From Candidatus Hydrogenedentes bacterium ADurb.Bin170 (GTDB lineage: Bacteria > Hydrogenedentota > Hydrogenedentia > Hydrogenedentales > CAITNO01): a stretch of 64,000 nt of DNA. Where the stretch lies: positions 1 to 64,000 of the forward strand of contig MWCY01000004.1 in assembly GCA_002070275.1 (NCBI GenBank). Reading direction: 5' to 3'. The translations under genes were made by a program, and so were the position numbers. A model generated the notes under the pieces. That model was given only the letters and a program-made list of their open reading frames with translations, ran no database searches and was not told the DNA's origin. Every line of letters begins with the position of its first letter. Within the stretch, counting starts at the first letter, position 1. This document shows positions 1-9,509 of this stretch, piece by piece.

Positions 1-372
1 GGCGTTCCTGGCTATATTCGTTCGGACAATGGCTCGGAATTTATCGCCGGGCAAATGCAGACCTGGCTCGAAAAAACCAAAGTAGGTACCCTCTACATTG
101 CCCCTGGTGCACCTTGGCAAAATGGTTACGCAGAGTCTTTTAACAGCCGCTTGCGAGACGAGTTTCTGGAAATGAATTATTTTACTTCACTAAGGGAAGC
201 GCAACAACTGACTTTGACCTGGAAGAGGTACTATAACGAAGCACGACCTCATACCTCTCTGGGGAATCGGACCCCGCAAGAGTTTGCCGAGGATTGCATG
301 GGCGCGTGTTCCGCCTCGCTACGCTCGGCTCCACAAGCCCCCATGCAATCCTGCCAGGAGGCGCAATCATGA
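1..372 (+). CDS. IS3-family transposase (ORFB, DDE integrase core), 5'-truncated by window edge
   Basis: The frame is open from base 1. It starts in the integrase core with 'RSDNGSEFI' (second catalytic Asp), followed by '[22 protein letters not shown]', which carries the catalytic Glu, and the C-terminal signature '[18 protein letters not shown]'. This pattern is typical of ORFB of the IS407/IS2 branch of the IS3 family; the protein would cut and join the element ends. The last 25 or so residues after the family's usual end are encoded by a hairpin-forming segment (291-351) and look like an added tail. The N-terminal part is outside the window, so activity cannot be judged. Confidence 0.9.
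   Translation, partial: GVPGYIRSDNGSEFIAGQMQTWLEKTKVGTLYIAPGAPWQNGYAESFNSRLRDEFLEMNYFTSLREAQQLTLTWKRYYNEARPHTSLGNRTPQEFAEDCMGACSASLRSAPQAPMQSCQEAQS
291..351. repeat. Palindromic element inside transposase 3' end
   Basis: GGATTGCATGGG at 291-302 is repeated exactly as its complement at 340-351. The interior (GCCTCGCTACGCTCGGC near 312-328) is also nearly self-complementary, so the 61 nt can fold into one long imperfect hairpin. It encodes residues beyond the conserved transposase C-terminus, which suggests a small palindromic repeat has landed in the gene. Whether copies exist elsewhere in the genome is unknown. Confidence 0.6.
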
Positions 373-420
373 AACAACGAAACTCTCATAACGACTGGAC
401 CAAAGAATGGGGGCTTGACA

Positions 421-950
421 GATCTCTTCAGCAAAAGGATCCTGGAAAACCTCGCCGGGAGGTAGAGGAGGGGAAGGAATCTCTTTCTTTTTTGTGAAAA
501 AGGATAGCATAGTATGCTCCACGCTGCTTTCTTGACCGCTTTCCTATAATACGCTAAAGCCGATTCTATAGCAACGCTGCGAGTCAGGCCAGATAAAATC
601 TTTTTGGATAAATGCGGGGGCAGACTACGAAATATTTTCTCAGGAAGAGGTTTCTTTGAGGCTTGATCCGGACAGAATTAAAAAGACCGGTGCTTTCGAA
701 CAACTACAAATCCGACTGACGATTTTTCAGACGCCCAATCACAAAAGCAAGTCGTTCACTTTCCCGCTCTCCAGTGATGCAGGCCGTCCAAAAGAATGAC
801 TCCGCTCTTGGTTTCGATGTGTAAAGTTCTGGCACACAACTTCTGGCACACAACTTTGAACTCTCCCGTTCAAGTACGTACAATGATACTTGTCAGCGTC
901 CTTATGTTTTCCATGTATCTATTTCGTTGCGGTGAACAGGAGCGGATGTT
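421..950. other. Non-coding flank of the IS element
   Basis: No supported gene is visible in these 530 nt. The only clear structure is a 14-nt tandem duplication at 827-854. Short open frames here lack a ribosome binding site and any recognisable protein motif. The stretch may hold decayed mobile-element sequence, because it lies directly beside the IS end. Confidence 0.5.
827..854. repeat. 14-nt tandem duplication
   Basis: TTCTGGCACACAAC occurs twice head to tail (827-840 and 841-854), preceded by TGTGTAAAG. The combination TGTGTAAAGTT...CACACA resembles terminal repeats of some IS256-type elements, so it could be a relic of one. No transposase is attached, and this reading is weak. Confidence 0.6.
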
Positions 951-1598
951 ATGGCTTACAGGCAGCATGTGGAATGCCTTCAGAAAGGGGTTGACGCCTG
1001 GAACGCCTGGAGAAAAGAAACCCGGCATTCCCGCCCCGACCTGAGCGGATTGAACTTGTCCGGTCTGGATTTGCATCGGCTCGACCTTGCATTCACCAAT
1101 CTTTCTCATGCCAATCTATCCAAGGTGGACCTACGGGGTACAGATCTGACGCAATGTAATTTTTTTGGTGCCAATTTTCTAGGTGCCAAACTAGCCGGAG
1201 CTATTTTAAATAGCGCCGAATTAAGTAACGCTGATTTACTCAACGCTGACCTGCGAGATGCCTCTTTTGAAAACGCAACCTTAAACAATGTTGTCCTGCA
1301 CGAGTACAACTTTCACGGCATGAACTTTAAGAATGCCAGTTTTTTTGAGTCAGACCTGACTAAATGTGATTTTTCGACGGCAGACCTTTCGGGAGCGGTC
1401 TTATCTTCCGCTAAACTTGATCTGGTTAATTTTTATATGACAAACCTGCAAAATGCCACGATAAGCCAGTGCAGCGTTCGCATGGCAGTCTTTAAAAATG
1501 CGCTGCTTGAAGGCATTGTTGTTCATGAAACGAACCTTTTAGAGGCTAATTTATCTCTCAAAGAAAAAATGAAGTTGAAACTTCACGGAAAATTGTAA
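951..1598 (+). CDS. Pentapeptide-repeat protein
   Basis: This 215-residue protein has no signal peptide or membrane segment. After a short helical N-terminus ('VDAWNAWRKE', often seen before this fold) it is built of A(D/N)LXX-type pentapeptide repeats from about residue 27 to 200, for example 'LSGLNLSGLDLHRLDLAFTN'. Such repeats fold into a right-handed quadrilateral beta-helix. Some members mimic DNA and protect gyrase, but most have no known role, so no function is assigned. The ATG at 951 has AGGAG 8 nt upstream, which fixes the start. Base composition is more AT-rich than the genes downstream and the gene follows an IS end, so horizontal arrival is possible. Confidence 0.88.
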   Translation: MAYRQHVECLQKGVDAWNAWRKETRHSRPDLSGLNLSGLDLHRLDLAFTNLSHANLSKVDLRGTDLTQCNFFGANFLGAKLAGAILNSAELSNADLLNADLRDASFENATLNNVVLHEYNFHGMNFKNASFFESDLTKCDFSTADLSGAVLSSAKLDLVNFYMTNLQNATISQCSVRMAVFKNALLEGIVVHETNLLEANLSLKEKMKLKLHGKL

Positions 1599-1671
1599 AA
1601 TCTTTGGTTTGCTCTCAATCAATCCTTCGTTACCGTTGCTGTTCTTGTTCGACCTGCAGGAGTAATTGCAT

Positions 1672-2958
1672 ATGAAATCTGAAAACCCGACTGCACTGCC
1701 CCCTTTAACCAGACGTTCTTTCCTTCACCACGCCGCTGTCACCGGAACCATAGCAGCGGGACTCAGTGCCGGGCTTCACCGCAGAGGTTACAGCGCTAAC
1801 GAGCGTCTCGGCGTAGGTGTTATCGGTGCCGGTAACAGAGGCAACAGCCATCTTGATGCCCTCAAACATATACAGGACGAAGACAAAAGCATTGAGCTTC
1901 GTGCTGTTTGTGACGTATACAGACCCCGTATGACCAGAACAGCGGAGCGTTTCGGCATTAAAGGCTACATGAGCCATCTGGAATTGCTTGAAGATCCATC
2001 CGTTGACATTGTCACCATTGCAACTCCTGACCATATTCATGGGTATCAGGCACTTGATGCATTGCACGCCGGCAAAGGCATCTATTGCGAAAAACCGGTG
2101 ACACACTGGAGGCAGTTTGAACTCACAAAACAGCTTGCCAAAGAAGTTGCCGCATCACGGGGTGTGTTCATGTGCGGCACCCAGGGCATGTCCGACACAG
2201 CCTGGCGCCAGATTGGACAGCTTGTCCGCGAAGGACTCATCGGGCAGCCCATCCATGCGGAATGCGGGTATTTTCGGGTAGGCGACTGGGGCGAAGCGGG
2301 CATGCCCATCGATGACCCCAATGCCCGACCGGGTGCTGATCTGAACTGGGAAGCTTTTCTCGGCGATGCGCCGCAGCGCGCCTTTGATGTAAGCCGCTTC
2401 TTCCGCTGGCGCATGTACGAAGACTATGCGGGAGGTCCTTGCACGGATCTTTTCCCGCATATTCTAACTCCGGTCATGCACATGATGAATGCCGGTCTGC
2501 CGTCCGTTGCGGTGGCAACAGGAGGAAAATTCCGCTACAGCGAGCGTGAAGTGCCGGATACTTTCAATATGCTTGTCGATTTTCCTGAAAACTTCACTAT
2601 TGCCGTGCTGGGAACGCAGGGAAATGATTTTCAGGCAAGCGAGAACCGCGGTTCCGCTTCGCGAGTGCCTGTAATCCGCGGATGGGATGGAGCATTAACA
2701 GTCTCCAATGACAAAATTATCTTTACACCCGCTCATGGCTCCAATAAAGAAAAACAGCTGTTTGACATTGACCGTGGGGAAAACCTGCTGCACTTTTTCC
2801 GGGAGTTTATCGGCTGTTTCCGGAACAGCAATCCGAATACGATCAGTAATATGGAGCTGGCGTATCGGGTGCAGACGGCGCTGATCATGAGTTATCTGTC
2901 CTTGCGTGAAAGTAAGGTGGTAAAATTTGACCGCCAGACAGAATCTATCCTGCTCTAA
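1672..2958 (+). CDS. Gfo/Idh/MocA family oxidoreductase, Tat-exported
   Basis: The predicted NAD(P)-dependent sugar dehydrogenase has 428 residues. The N-terminus has a twin-arginine signal (T-R-R-S-F-L, residues 13-18, then a hydrophobic run), so the folded enzyme with its cofactor is likely exported to the periplasm. A Rossmann motif (GAGNRG, 52-57) and the family's EKP motif (140-142) are intact, and the C-terminal alpha/beta domain is full length. Related enzymes oxidise or epimerise sugars, often at C3; the substrate cannot be read from sequence. ATG 1672 has AGGAG 9 nt upstream; a TTG at 1666 is in frame but too close to that site. The gene converges on the - strand sugar operon, with a shared terminator between them. 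Confidence 0.9.
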   Translation: MKSENPTALPPLTRRSFLHHAAVTGTIAAGLSAGLHRRGYSANERLGVGVIGAGNRGNSHLDALKHIQDEDKSIELRAVCDVYRPRMTRTAERFGIKGYMSHLELLEDPSVDIVTIATPDHIHGYQALDALHAGKGIYCEKPVTHWRQFELTKQLAKEVAASRGVFMCGTQGMSDTAWRQIGQLVREGLIGQPIHAECGYFRVGDWGEAGMPIDDPNARPGADLNWEAFLGDAPQRAFDVSRFFRWRMYEDYAGGPCTDLFPHILTPVMHMMNAGLPSVAVATGGKFRYSEREVPDTFNMLVDFPENFTIAVLGTQGNDFQASENRGSASRVPVIRGWDGALTVSNDKIIFTPAHGSNKEKQLFDIDRGENLLHFFREFIGCFRNSNPNTISNMELAYRVQTALIMSYLSLRESKVVKFDRQTESILL

Positions 2959-2982
2959 GAATTGCGTACCACAGAAAAACAC

Positions 2983-3021
2983 AGCAGCCGCCAATATGAT
3001 ATTGACGGCTGCTTCTTTTTT
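2983..3021. terminator. Probable bidirectional terminator
   Basis: AGCAGCCG (2983-2990) pairs with CGGCTGCT (3006-3013). The stem extends through one mismatch into CAATAT/ATATTG. A T-rich tract follows on the + strand (3015-3020). On the - strand a TTTTT run lies 3-4 nt beyond the stem. It sits between two convergent oxidoreductase genes and can serve both. Confidence 0.8.
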
Positions 3022-3041
3022 ATTTCAGAGATGAAAACTGC

Positions 3042-4307
3042 TTACATCCGCCAGGGTTCCCGGTAGGCCCGGCTGCGCAGTCTGTTCGCTTCATCATCGT
3101 TAACAAAGGCTTCTTTCACAGGATCCCAGGTCACTTCGCGCTTTAATTTGATTGCGATGTTTGCACAATGGCAGGCGGTAATGGATCGATGTGACGTTTC
3201 AGCCGTTGACTTGGTCGGCTGTCTGCTTTTAACGCTATTGAGAAATTCACGCACATGATTATCTGCCGGATAGCCGCCGGAAAAATGACGATCGCTTGCC
3301 AGGGAAGCGGGAGATGTTTCAATGGTGTTGTCGTCTCCCGTTTCCACCCAGCCTTCAGTGCCTTCAAACCGAACGGGGCAGGATCCAAAACGCAAGCCTT
3401 TGGTAATAACAAGTTTTGCACCATTCGCATAGCGTGCTTCTATGTCGCCCAGTTCATTCATGATCCTGTAATGCACAGGAGATGTGTCATCGGCATTTAA
3501 AGCCCACTGGCACAGATCCACCGTATGGGAGCCCCATTCGGCGATGGAACTTCCCGAAAAATCACCGTGTCTCCGCCAGAATCCTGTGGTGTATTTCAGA
3601 TTGTAGGGGCGCCACGCAGCCGGACCGAGCCATAAATCCCACGCCATTTCTTCGTAAGGCGGCAGGGGTTCTTCCGGAAGAACCCCGTAGTAAATAGTGG
3701 AATCAGGCCAGGCTTTTTCGGCATACACAGTTTGTATTTCGCCCAGAGCACCCGAACGTGCCAGTTCTACGGCAAGTACAAAATTGCCGACATTACGGCG
3801 TTGGGTGCCGCACTGAAAAATCCGTCCATTGTGGCGTACCGCATCCGATACCGCCCGGCTTTCCGCAATGGTTACGCTCATCGGTTTTTCGCAGTAGATA
3901 TCTTTGCCCGCCCGGGCAGCCAAAATGGAAAGAGGGGCATGGTTATTGTCACCTGTGGCGATCATCACCGCGTCTATGTCAGGTCGGGCAATCAGTTCCC
4001 GCGCATCAATATAAGCAGCACAGTCGTCATTTCCGTAATGTTCATCGACCATTTGTTTGGCTCTGTTGCGCCTGTCTGCAAAGACATCACAAACAGCGAC
4101 GACCTTCACATCAGAATATTGAAGAAAGGCATTCAGAATGTAACGCCCTCGTCCGGCTATACCTATGGCACCTACGGTGATTTTGTCGGAAGGATTGGCA
4201 TCACCGAAGGCACGGGACATAACCAGAGGGGACACGGAAAGAGCACCAGCCGCCATTGTGGATTGGCGGAGAAAAGCGCGCCGTGTAAGTGTTTTCACTG
4301 ACTTCAT
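3042..4307 (-). CDS. Gfo/Idh/MocA family oxidoreductase, Tat-exported
   Basis: This 421-residue predicted sugar dehydrogenase starts with a twin-arginine signal (T-R-R-A-F-L-R, residues 8-14, then an alanine-rich hydrophobic stretch), which suggests export of a folded, cofactor-loaded enzyme. A Rossmann segment ('VGAIGIAGRGRY', 45-56) and EKP at 140-142 are present. It is the last gene of a - strand run, 42 nt after the HEAT-DUF1080 gene. AAAGGA precedes the ATG by 9 nt. Together with DUF1080 proteins, enzymes of this family are known to make or process 3-keto sugars; the pairing here supports that role, but the substrate is inferred only as a glycoside. The length matches the family. Confidence 0.9.
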   Translation of the reverse strand: MKSVKTLTRRAFLRQSTMAAGALSVSPLVMSRAFGDANPSDKITVGAIGIAGRGRYILNAFLQYSDVKVVAVCDVFADRRNRAKQMVDEHYGNDDCAAYIDARELIARPDIDAVMIATGDNNHAPLSILAARAGKDIYCEKPMSVTIAESRAVSDAVRHNGRIFQCGTQRRNVGNFVLAVELARSGALGEIQTVYAEKAWPDSTIYYGVLPEEPLPPYEEMAWDLWLGPAAWRPYNLKYTTGFWRRHGDFSGSSIAEWGSHTVDLCQWALNADDTSPVHYRIMNELGDIEARYANGAKLVITKGLRFGSCPVRFEGTEGWVETGDDNTIETSPASLASDRHFSGGYPADNHVREFLNSVKSRQPTKSTAETSHRSITACHCANIAIKLKREVTWDPVKEAFVNDDEANRLRSRAYREPWRM

Positions 4308-4349
4308 TATTGAGTATCCTTTATGGTAAGCATTGACGCTATTGTGTTT

Positions 4350-7163
4350 TCAGTTGGAGGCAGGTTCAAGTTTTTTAACTTTGACATCTTTAAAAAGGAC
4401 TTTCATGGGAGGCCCTTTGTGAATTTGAAAGGCGATAATACCACGCCGTTTCGCAACGGAGGAATGGTCGGTCACTTCATGCATCGTGTGCCCGTTGATT
4501 CTGGAAACAAAAGTGTCCCCTTTTACGATCACATGATATTGGTTCCAGTCGTGAGGATAGATATAGTCGCCGAGCGCTTTCTGATCGGCAAAGCGTTCTG
4601 ATTGAACTCCATCATCTGTGACCACTGACTTTTCACCACGATATGCCAGAAACTGACGACCGCCTTCCTCATAGCACAGTCCGGTGACCCAGTCTTCATT
4701 GGAGATATCAGCCTGATATCCGCGCACTCTGAACTGTTCATCCGAGAAATATTCGGAGCGGATCTGAATGCCTGAATTTGCCCACTCGCTGTCAATACGG
4801 TATTGGAACATAATCTCAAAATCTTCGAGTTCCTCGACGTTCCAGCTGAGGAAAGTATTGTGCTCGAGTTCATCCGCATTCTTTGTTTCCAGCACGATAC
4901 AGCCGTCTTCAACCCTGCAGTACTGGGGATTTCCCGACCAGCCGTCCAGTGTCTTTCCGTCAAAGATAGAAACAAATTTTCCTGTTATAAGCGGAGCCGC
5001 CCCCCCTGGGTTCATTGCTTTATTAAAAGCTTCCTCGCCCACTTTCTCTTTAATACGACCCAGCGCGGCATCGGCTTCCGCCTGAAGATCTTCTGTCTTC
5101 GCCAGAGCGGTAATGAGAGAAATAGCTTCTATATTCCCTGTTTCTCCGAGTCCGGAAAGCAGTAATTTGCGCTCTGCTGTATTTTTCGCAGCCGTTATCA
5201 GGGATTTATAGCACTCGAGTGTCTTTTCCTGAGAAATCTCTCCCAAACGGAGCAAACGAACAGCGCCGCGGAAAGCAATGCTCTGCTGAGCTGCTTCCCC
5301 GCTACCCTGGGTAAGATCAACGAGCGTATCCAGCGCCTGCACCGTAGGCCAGGCAGCCACAGCCCGTACAGCGCCGTCAACAACGCGTGGATCGCTGTTC
5401 TCCAGATATTCCTGCACCAGACTGAAGGTTGTGGGATCTCCCAGGCGACTGAGAACCTTCAGAAAAGACACCTGGGCATTGGCATCCGTGGTAGCCAGCA
5501 GATTTCCTTTGATCATTTCAAAGACTTGCAGCGGCAGCATATCTGAAGCAAGATTCATTGTCGCCCCTTCAGACACAGTTTTTTGCTTCACGACTCCGCG
5601 CTCTAAATATTCCAGATGCAGTTTTTTCACAATGTTCGGTGCCGGATCTCCATAATCGGCATTCTGTGCGATGATGGAAAAAGTGCCGTCCTGCACTGCC
5701 TGCTTCACCTTGTCGGTTACATCCGCACAGGCACCATCAGGCCAGTCACCATAGACAGCACTGCGGATTTCAATACCGGCATCTTTTTCCTGTGCTTTTC
5801 TGCAGAGAGCAACTGCTGCGTTTTCCGCCTCAGGGCGCCCTTTGTCGCCATCAAGAACAGTCAGCAGGCCCAGCAGCACAGGCACCTGATCCACATCGGC
5901 AAGTTTCGCAAGCGCCTGAAATGCCGCAGGGGCGCAGCCATCTATACGGGTATGTGCAATCAATGTGATGACAGCTTCTTTAACATCGCGCTGGGCCAGA
6001 ACTTCAATAATCTCGGGGCGTGCTGCCAGCGGCGCATTGGAAAGATAATCCACGAGCGCCGCATCCACATCTTTTCCTTTCAGCCGGCGCAGGGTCTCGG
6101 CGGCAACATTTTTTTCTGTACGTCCCTCTGCACGGGCAATCATTTCTGCCAACGGAGCAATCGACGCACTGGTGCCGTTGTTTCCAAGCGCTTTTGCCGC
6201 TTCTATACGCACCGCTTCGCTGGGACTGTGCAAAAACTGATGGAGCGTTTTTTCGGCAATTCCTTCTTCCCGTTTTCCTAAAGACTCAATCAAACGCGCC
6301 TGTACATCCTCCGCAAGAGATGGCAGTTCTTCTACGAGCTGCCCCACCAGATCACCGCTCTTCAGGCTGATTGCGGAAGCAAGCGCAACAGAACGCAAAA
6401 ACAAGTCATTGGAATAAACCATTTCCAGAATATGACTGACTGCCTTTTCGGTATCCTCTTCCAGTATCCGCATAAAAGCACCGGCACGGATTCTGTCGGG
6501 CCAGGATTTTTCCAGAAGCGATTCATAAACGCCGGCTATCGTCTCCGTATCAGACTCAGCCTCTTCCAGAGCGACGAGAAGCGCTTCGGCGGCAACAGCG
6601 GCACGCTCTCTGTTTTGATCGAGAATATGGGATTTCAAGACTTCAGTTGCTTTTTTACCGGAAATGTGTCCCAGAGCTGCAAGGGCAGCCTGAGCAAGTC
6701 CTTCCTGATCTCCTGCTGCCAGATCAGCCAATACGGAGACAGCACCTGAGTCTTTTCTCACGCCCAAAGAAGAAGCGATCCCGATCGCTTCCTTTTCCGG
6801 CGCTTTCGTTAGTGCATCGCGCAAGGCCGCAGAGGCCTCTTCTCCCGGGATCAGTTCCAGCGCAATTCGGGCGAGGTGAGACCGTTCAGGCTTAACAAGC
6901 ATCTCGGACAACACCGGGACGCTCTTCTCTGTGCCGATAACAGATAAAATTCGAACGGCACGATATAAGTCAGCCCATTCATCTGACGATTTCAGTGTGG
7001 ACAGACACTCCTCTTCCAATGCGCCTTTCGCTGTCGCATCCTGGCCGATAGCAGCGACCGCACTGTCAAAAGCCAGGTCCGGAGCGTCTTCCTGCCCATA
7101 TGCCGCAGAAAGAGAAAAGGCACACGAAAAAGCACAACACATAACGAACATACAGTACCGCAT
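4350..7163 (-). CDS. Secreted HEAT-repeat protein with C-terminal DUF1080 (3-keto-disaccharide hydrolase-type) domain
   Basis: This 937-residue protein has a Sec signal peptide (residues 1-23, ending near 'SAAYGQ'). Residues from about 60 to 720 are alpha-helical HEAT-like repeats ('AALAALGHISGKKATEVLKS', 'AVRIEAAKALGNNGTSASIA'). From about residue 729 a DUF1080 domain follows, opening with 'FVSIFDGKTLDGWSGN' and including 'NSGIQIRSEYF' and 'DWNQYHVIVKG'. DUF1080 has a concanavalin-like fold and includes hydrolases that cleave 3-keto glycosides. The HEAT array would serve as a scaffold or docking surface. The gene lies 85 nt downstream of a Gfo/Idh/MocA gene and 42 nt upstream of another. AAAGG lies 8 nt before the ATG. 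Secretion and hydrolysis are inferred from family knowledge. Confidence 0.88.
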   Translation of the reverse strand: MRYCMFVMCCAFSCAFSLSAAYGQEDAPDLAFDSAVAAIGQDATAKGALEEECLSTLKSSDEWADLYRAVRILSVIGTEKSVPVLSEMLVKPERSHLARIALELIPGEEASAALRDALTKAPEKEAIGIASSLGVRKDSGAVSVLADLAAGDQEGLAQAALAALGHISGKKATEVLKSHILDQNRERAAVAAEALLVALEEAESDTETIAGVYESLLEKSWPDRIRAGAFMRILEEDTEKAVSHILEMVYSNDLFLRSVALASAISLKSGDLVGQLVEELPSLAEDVQARLIESLGKREEGIAEKTLHQFLHSPSEAVRIEAAKALGNNGTSASIAPLAEMIARAEGRTEKNVAAETLRRLKGKDVDAALVDYLSNAPLAARPEIIEVLAQRDVKEAVITLIAHTRIDGCAPAAFQALAKLADVDQVPVLLGLLTVLDGDKGRPEAENAAVALCRKAQEKDAGIEIRSAVYGDWPDGACADVTDKVKQAVQDGTFSIIAQNADYGDPAPNIVKKLHLEYLERGVVKQKTVSEGATMNLASDMLPLQVFEMIKGNLLATTDANAQVSFLKVLSRLGDPTTFSLVQEYLENSDPRVVDGAVRAVAAWPTVQALDTLVDLTQGSGEAAQQSIAFRGAVRLLRLGEISQEKTLECYKSLITAAKNTAERKLLLSGLGETGNIEAISLITALAKTEDLQAEADAALGRIKEKVGEEAFNKAMNPGGAAPLITGKFVSIFDGKTLDGWSGNPQYCRVEDGCIVLETKNADELEHNTFLSWNVEELEDFEIMFQYRIDSEWANSGIQIRSEYFSDEQFRVRGYQADISNEDWVTGLCYEEGGRQFLAYRGEKSVVTDDGVQSERFADQKALGDYIYPHDWNQYHVIVKGDTFVSRINGHTMHEVTDHSSVAKRRGIIAFQIHKGPPMKVLFKDVKVKKLEPASN

Positions 7164-7248
7164 AGAAAAAACCTTTACGCAAAGTTGTTAAAAAAGTTGT
7201 CTCATCTATTGACGCAGAAGTCAACAACAAGGAAGCAGAACCCTGAGG

Positions 7249-8388
7249 TTAAATCTTCTCCCAGATTTCTGAAGCTGCACTGTTCAGCACTGCCTCACAG
7301 ACCTTTTGTGTTTCAACAGCATCCCTGAAAGTGGGCGGGCAAGGCTGATCCTTTTCCAGTGACTCCATGAAATCCGCTGCCTGATGGACAAAGGAATGTT
7401 CATAGCCGATCTGCAGACCGGGCACCCACCAGCGACCCATATACGGATGATCGCCGCCGTGGTCACTCACATGAATAGAACGCCATCCGCGCAGAGCGCT
7501 TTCATCACCATGATCGAAGTATTCGAGGCGATGAAGATCATGCAGATCCCAGCGGATTGAAGCATTGGCACCGTTGATTTCAAAGGTGTAGAGCGCTTTA
7601 TGGCCACGGGCATAGCGGCTTGATTCAAAAAGCCCCAGAGAGCCATTGGAAAAACGACAGAGAAAAGCACAGGCATCGTCAATACCGACAGGCGCAAGCT
7701 GCCCCGTTTCGACATGAACCCTTTGTTTTACAAAGGTCTCTGTCATCGCCGTTACTTTATCAATGGAGCCATTCAACCAGAGCGCTGTGTCGATGCAGTG
7801 GGCAAGCAGATCTCCTGTCACTCCTGAACCGGCCTCGGCAATGTTGAGGCGCCAGTTGGAAGCACCGCCCTGAGGCACGTCTTCAGAGATGCACCAATCC
7901 TGAAGGAAATTTGCTCTATAGTGATAGATACGTCCCAATTTTCCGGATTCAACAATGTGCTTTGCAAGCATGACAGCAGGAATCCGGCGATAGTTGTACC
8001 ACACAGTGTTGGCAACACCGGCTTTTTCAGCTGCCTCCGCCATCTCGATCCCGTCGGCGGTATTCATGGCAAGGGGCTTTTCACAAAGGACCATTTTTCC
8101 CTGCGCAATAGCTGCCAGTGCTATTTCTTTGTGGCGGTCATTGGGAGCGCAGATATCCACTGCGTCAATGTCATCCCGTTCAAGCAGCTTCCGCCAGTCC
8201 GTTTCCGTCGATGCAAACCCCCACTGGGCGGCAAAGGCATTAACCTTATCCTGATTCCGCCCGCAGGCTGCCTGAAGCACCGGTTTATATTTCAGTTCGG
8301 GGAAAAAATCGGGAACCCTCTTGAATGCGTTTGTATGAGCGCGTCCCATAAAGCCGTAGCCAATCATGCCCAGACGAATCTGTGTCAT
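7249..8388 (-). CDS. Gfo/Idh/MocA family oxidoreductase (cytoplasmic)
   Basis: This predicted NAD(P)-dependent sugar dehydrogenase has 379 residues and, unlike its two neighbours of the same family, no export signal. A Rossmann motif (GYGFMG, 10-15) and the EKP motif (103-105) are intact, and the middle shows the long loop and C-terminal sheet of the family. The frame is open further upstream, but the ATG at 8388 has AGGAAAGG 8 nt before it and avoids overlap with the preceding gene, so it is chosen. It is third in an operon behind a cupin isomerase-like and a TIM-barrel isomerase-like gene (46-nt gap). A step in cytoplasmic breakdown of an oxidised sugar is likely; the substrate is unknown. 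Confidence 0.9.
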   Translation of the reverse strand: MTQIRLGMIGYGFMGRAHTNAFKRVPDFFPELKYKPVLQAACGRNQDKVNAFAAQWGFASTETDWRKLLERDDIDAVDICAPNDRHKEIALAAIAQGKMVLCEKPLAMNTADGIEMAEAAEKAGVANTVWYNYRRIPAVMLAKHIVESGKLGRIYHYRANFLQDWCISEDVPQGGASNWRLNIAEAGSGVTGDLLAHCIDTALWLNGSIDKVTAMTETFVKQRVHVETGQLAPVGIDDACAFLCRFSNGSLGLFESSRYARGHKALYTFEINGANASIRWDLHDLHRLEYFDHGDESALRGWRSIHVSDHGGDHPYMGRWWVPGLQIGYEHSFVHQAADFMESLEKDQPCPPTFRDAVETQKVCEAVLNSAASEIWEKI

Positions 8389-8434
8389 ATCCTGTACCTT
8401 TCCTCTTTTATGAGCGGATGTGTTTCTGTTAAGT

Positions 8435-9487
8435 TCATTCCTGCCAGCCATGTGCATTACGGACAGCAATCATTGCGCTGAGGATGCTGTTCCAGGTTGC
8501 AGGATTCAGCAGAGTCTCATTGGGAAACATGCAGCCGTCCCAGCACAGATGCCGAATTTTTTTCTTCAGATTTCCTTGATTGTCACGGAGCCAGAATCCG
8601 GCATATTTAACAATATCAAGTTTCCCATTCGGATCTTCAGGCAGGCAATGCCGCCCAGTCTTATCATGCGTTCCGGAGCCGAAGACGGTTGCATCATTCT
8701 GCGCCACATGAAAATCCAGCGTCCAGGGGCGCAAGGCGGCACACAAAGACTTGTAGGCAAGATCAAAAGCGGATTCATCATTCCATTGAAAATCAGGAGG
8801 AAGCAGAGCATCTTCGGGCGCATTGGCACCTAACAGATACAGCAGCGTATGCGCCATATCAGCCTGAAATCCAAACTGTCCTTTTCTGTCCACCATTTCA
8901 AGGAGCTGTGACATGCGCCGCCAGCTGTGCATACCGCCCCAGCATACTTCACCTTCGGCCACCAGAATTTCTCCATGATCAGCGGCGATATCAGCGGCCT
9001 CACTGAAAGTTCTGGCAATTTTTTTCTGATTACCTTCCGGATCCTGCGCCCAGCTTTCTACAGAGACAGCCGAATCAATGCGCACCGCACCATCCGGCCG
9101 AATACCCAGCTCTCTCAGCTTTGCACCGATGCGGCACGCTTTGCGCACCTGCTCAAGAAAGCGGGGCCGCCCTTTTTCCTCATCCATGGCGGAACCGCCG
9201 CCCGCATCCACCCAGACAGGCGCGACCAGACTTCCCACCTGAAGACCAAGACCATGAATCTTGTCTGCCAGCGCCTTAATGCCGTCATCAGCAATGTCGA
9301 TGCTGATATGCGGATCTGCAAGAAAAAGATCAATCCCGTCAAACTTGATGCCATCCACTTCGGCGGCAGCTGTCAGATTCAGCATGGTATCCAGATCAAT
9401 GGGAGGCTCGCTGCCCGGGCCTTTCCCTACCAAACCGGGCCATGCTGCGTTATGTAACTTGGGGAAATTATTGCTCTGATTTGTCAT
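8435..9487 (-). CDS. TIM-barrel sugar isomerase/epimerase-like protein
   Basis: The 350-residue cytoplasmic protein matches the xylose isomerase-like TIM-barrel (AP endonuclease 2) superfamily. Candidate metal ligands at strand ends are the Glu in '[10 protein letters not shown]', Asp and His in 'QADMAHTLL', and His in 'LDFHVAQND'. Members isomerise or epimerise free, keto or phosphorylated sugars; the exact reaction is not readable. The start at 9487 is firm: GAGGAGG lies 8 nt upstream, while a longer frame to 9544 would run into the preceding gene. The gene begins 22 nt after the cupin gene ends and is followed 46 nt later by an oxidoreductase, so the three are almost certainly co-transcribed. 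Confidence 0.82.
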   Translation of the reverse strand: MTNQSNNFPKLHNAAWPGLVGKGPGSEPPIDLDTMLNLTAAAEVDGIKFDGIDLFLADPHISIDIADDGIKALADKIHGLGLQVGSLVAPVWVDAGGGSAMDEEKGRPRFLEQVRKACRIGAKLRELGIRPDGAVRIDSAVSVESWAQDPEGNQKKIARTFSEAADIAADHGEILVAEGEVCWGGMHSWRRMSQLLEMVDRKGQFGFQADMAHTLLYLLGANAPEDALLPPDFQWNDESAFDLAYKSLCAALRPWTLDFHVAQNDATVFGSGTHDKTGRHCLPEDPNGKLDIVKYAGFWLRDNQGNLKKKIRHLCWDGCMFPNETLLNPATWNSILSAMIAVRNAHGWQE

Positions 9488-9509
9488 TGTTTGATCCTCC
9501 TCTTTTATA

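Larger units (their letters stand above)
1..420 (+). mobile_element. IS3-family insertion sequence, right end (left part outside window)
   Basis: The element contains the 3' part of an IS3-type transposase gene and ends with a plausible right inverted repeat. Downstream of the transposase stop the + strand reads GGGGGCTTGACA at 409-420. Its complement, TGTCAAGCCCCC, has the TG start and C-rich inner part usual for IS407/IS2-like members of the IS3 family. The boundary at 420 is inferred from this repeat and from its distance of 48 nt from the stop codon. The left end and any target duplication lie outside the window, so intactness cannot be judged. Confidence 0.7.

Noticed and set aside
294-497. 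67-codon frame overlapping the transposase end
   Set aside because: It runs across the palindrome and the IS end, has no ribosome site and no recognisable motif.
1090-1590. Repetitive DNA that could suggest a repeat array or CRISPR
   Set aside because: The periodicity is 15 nt and in frame, and it encodes pentapeptide repeats. There are no conserved direct repeats with unique spacers.
8389-8469. N-terminal extension of the cytoplasmic Gfo/Idh/MocA gene
   Set aside because: It would overlap the previous gene, lacks a ribosome site and does not resemble the family; ATG 8388 has a strong one.
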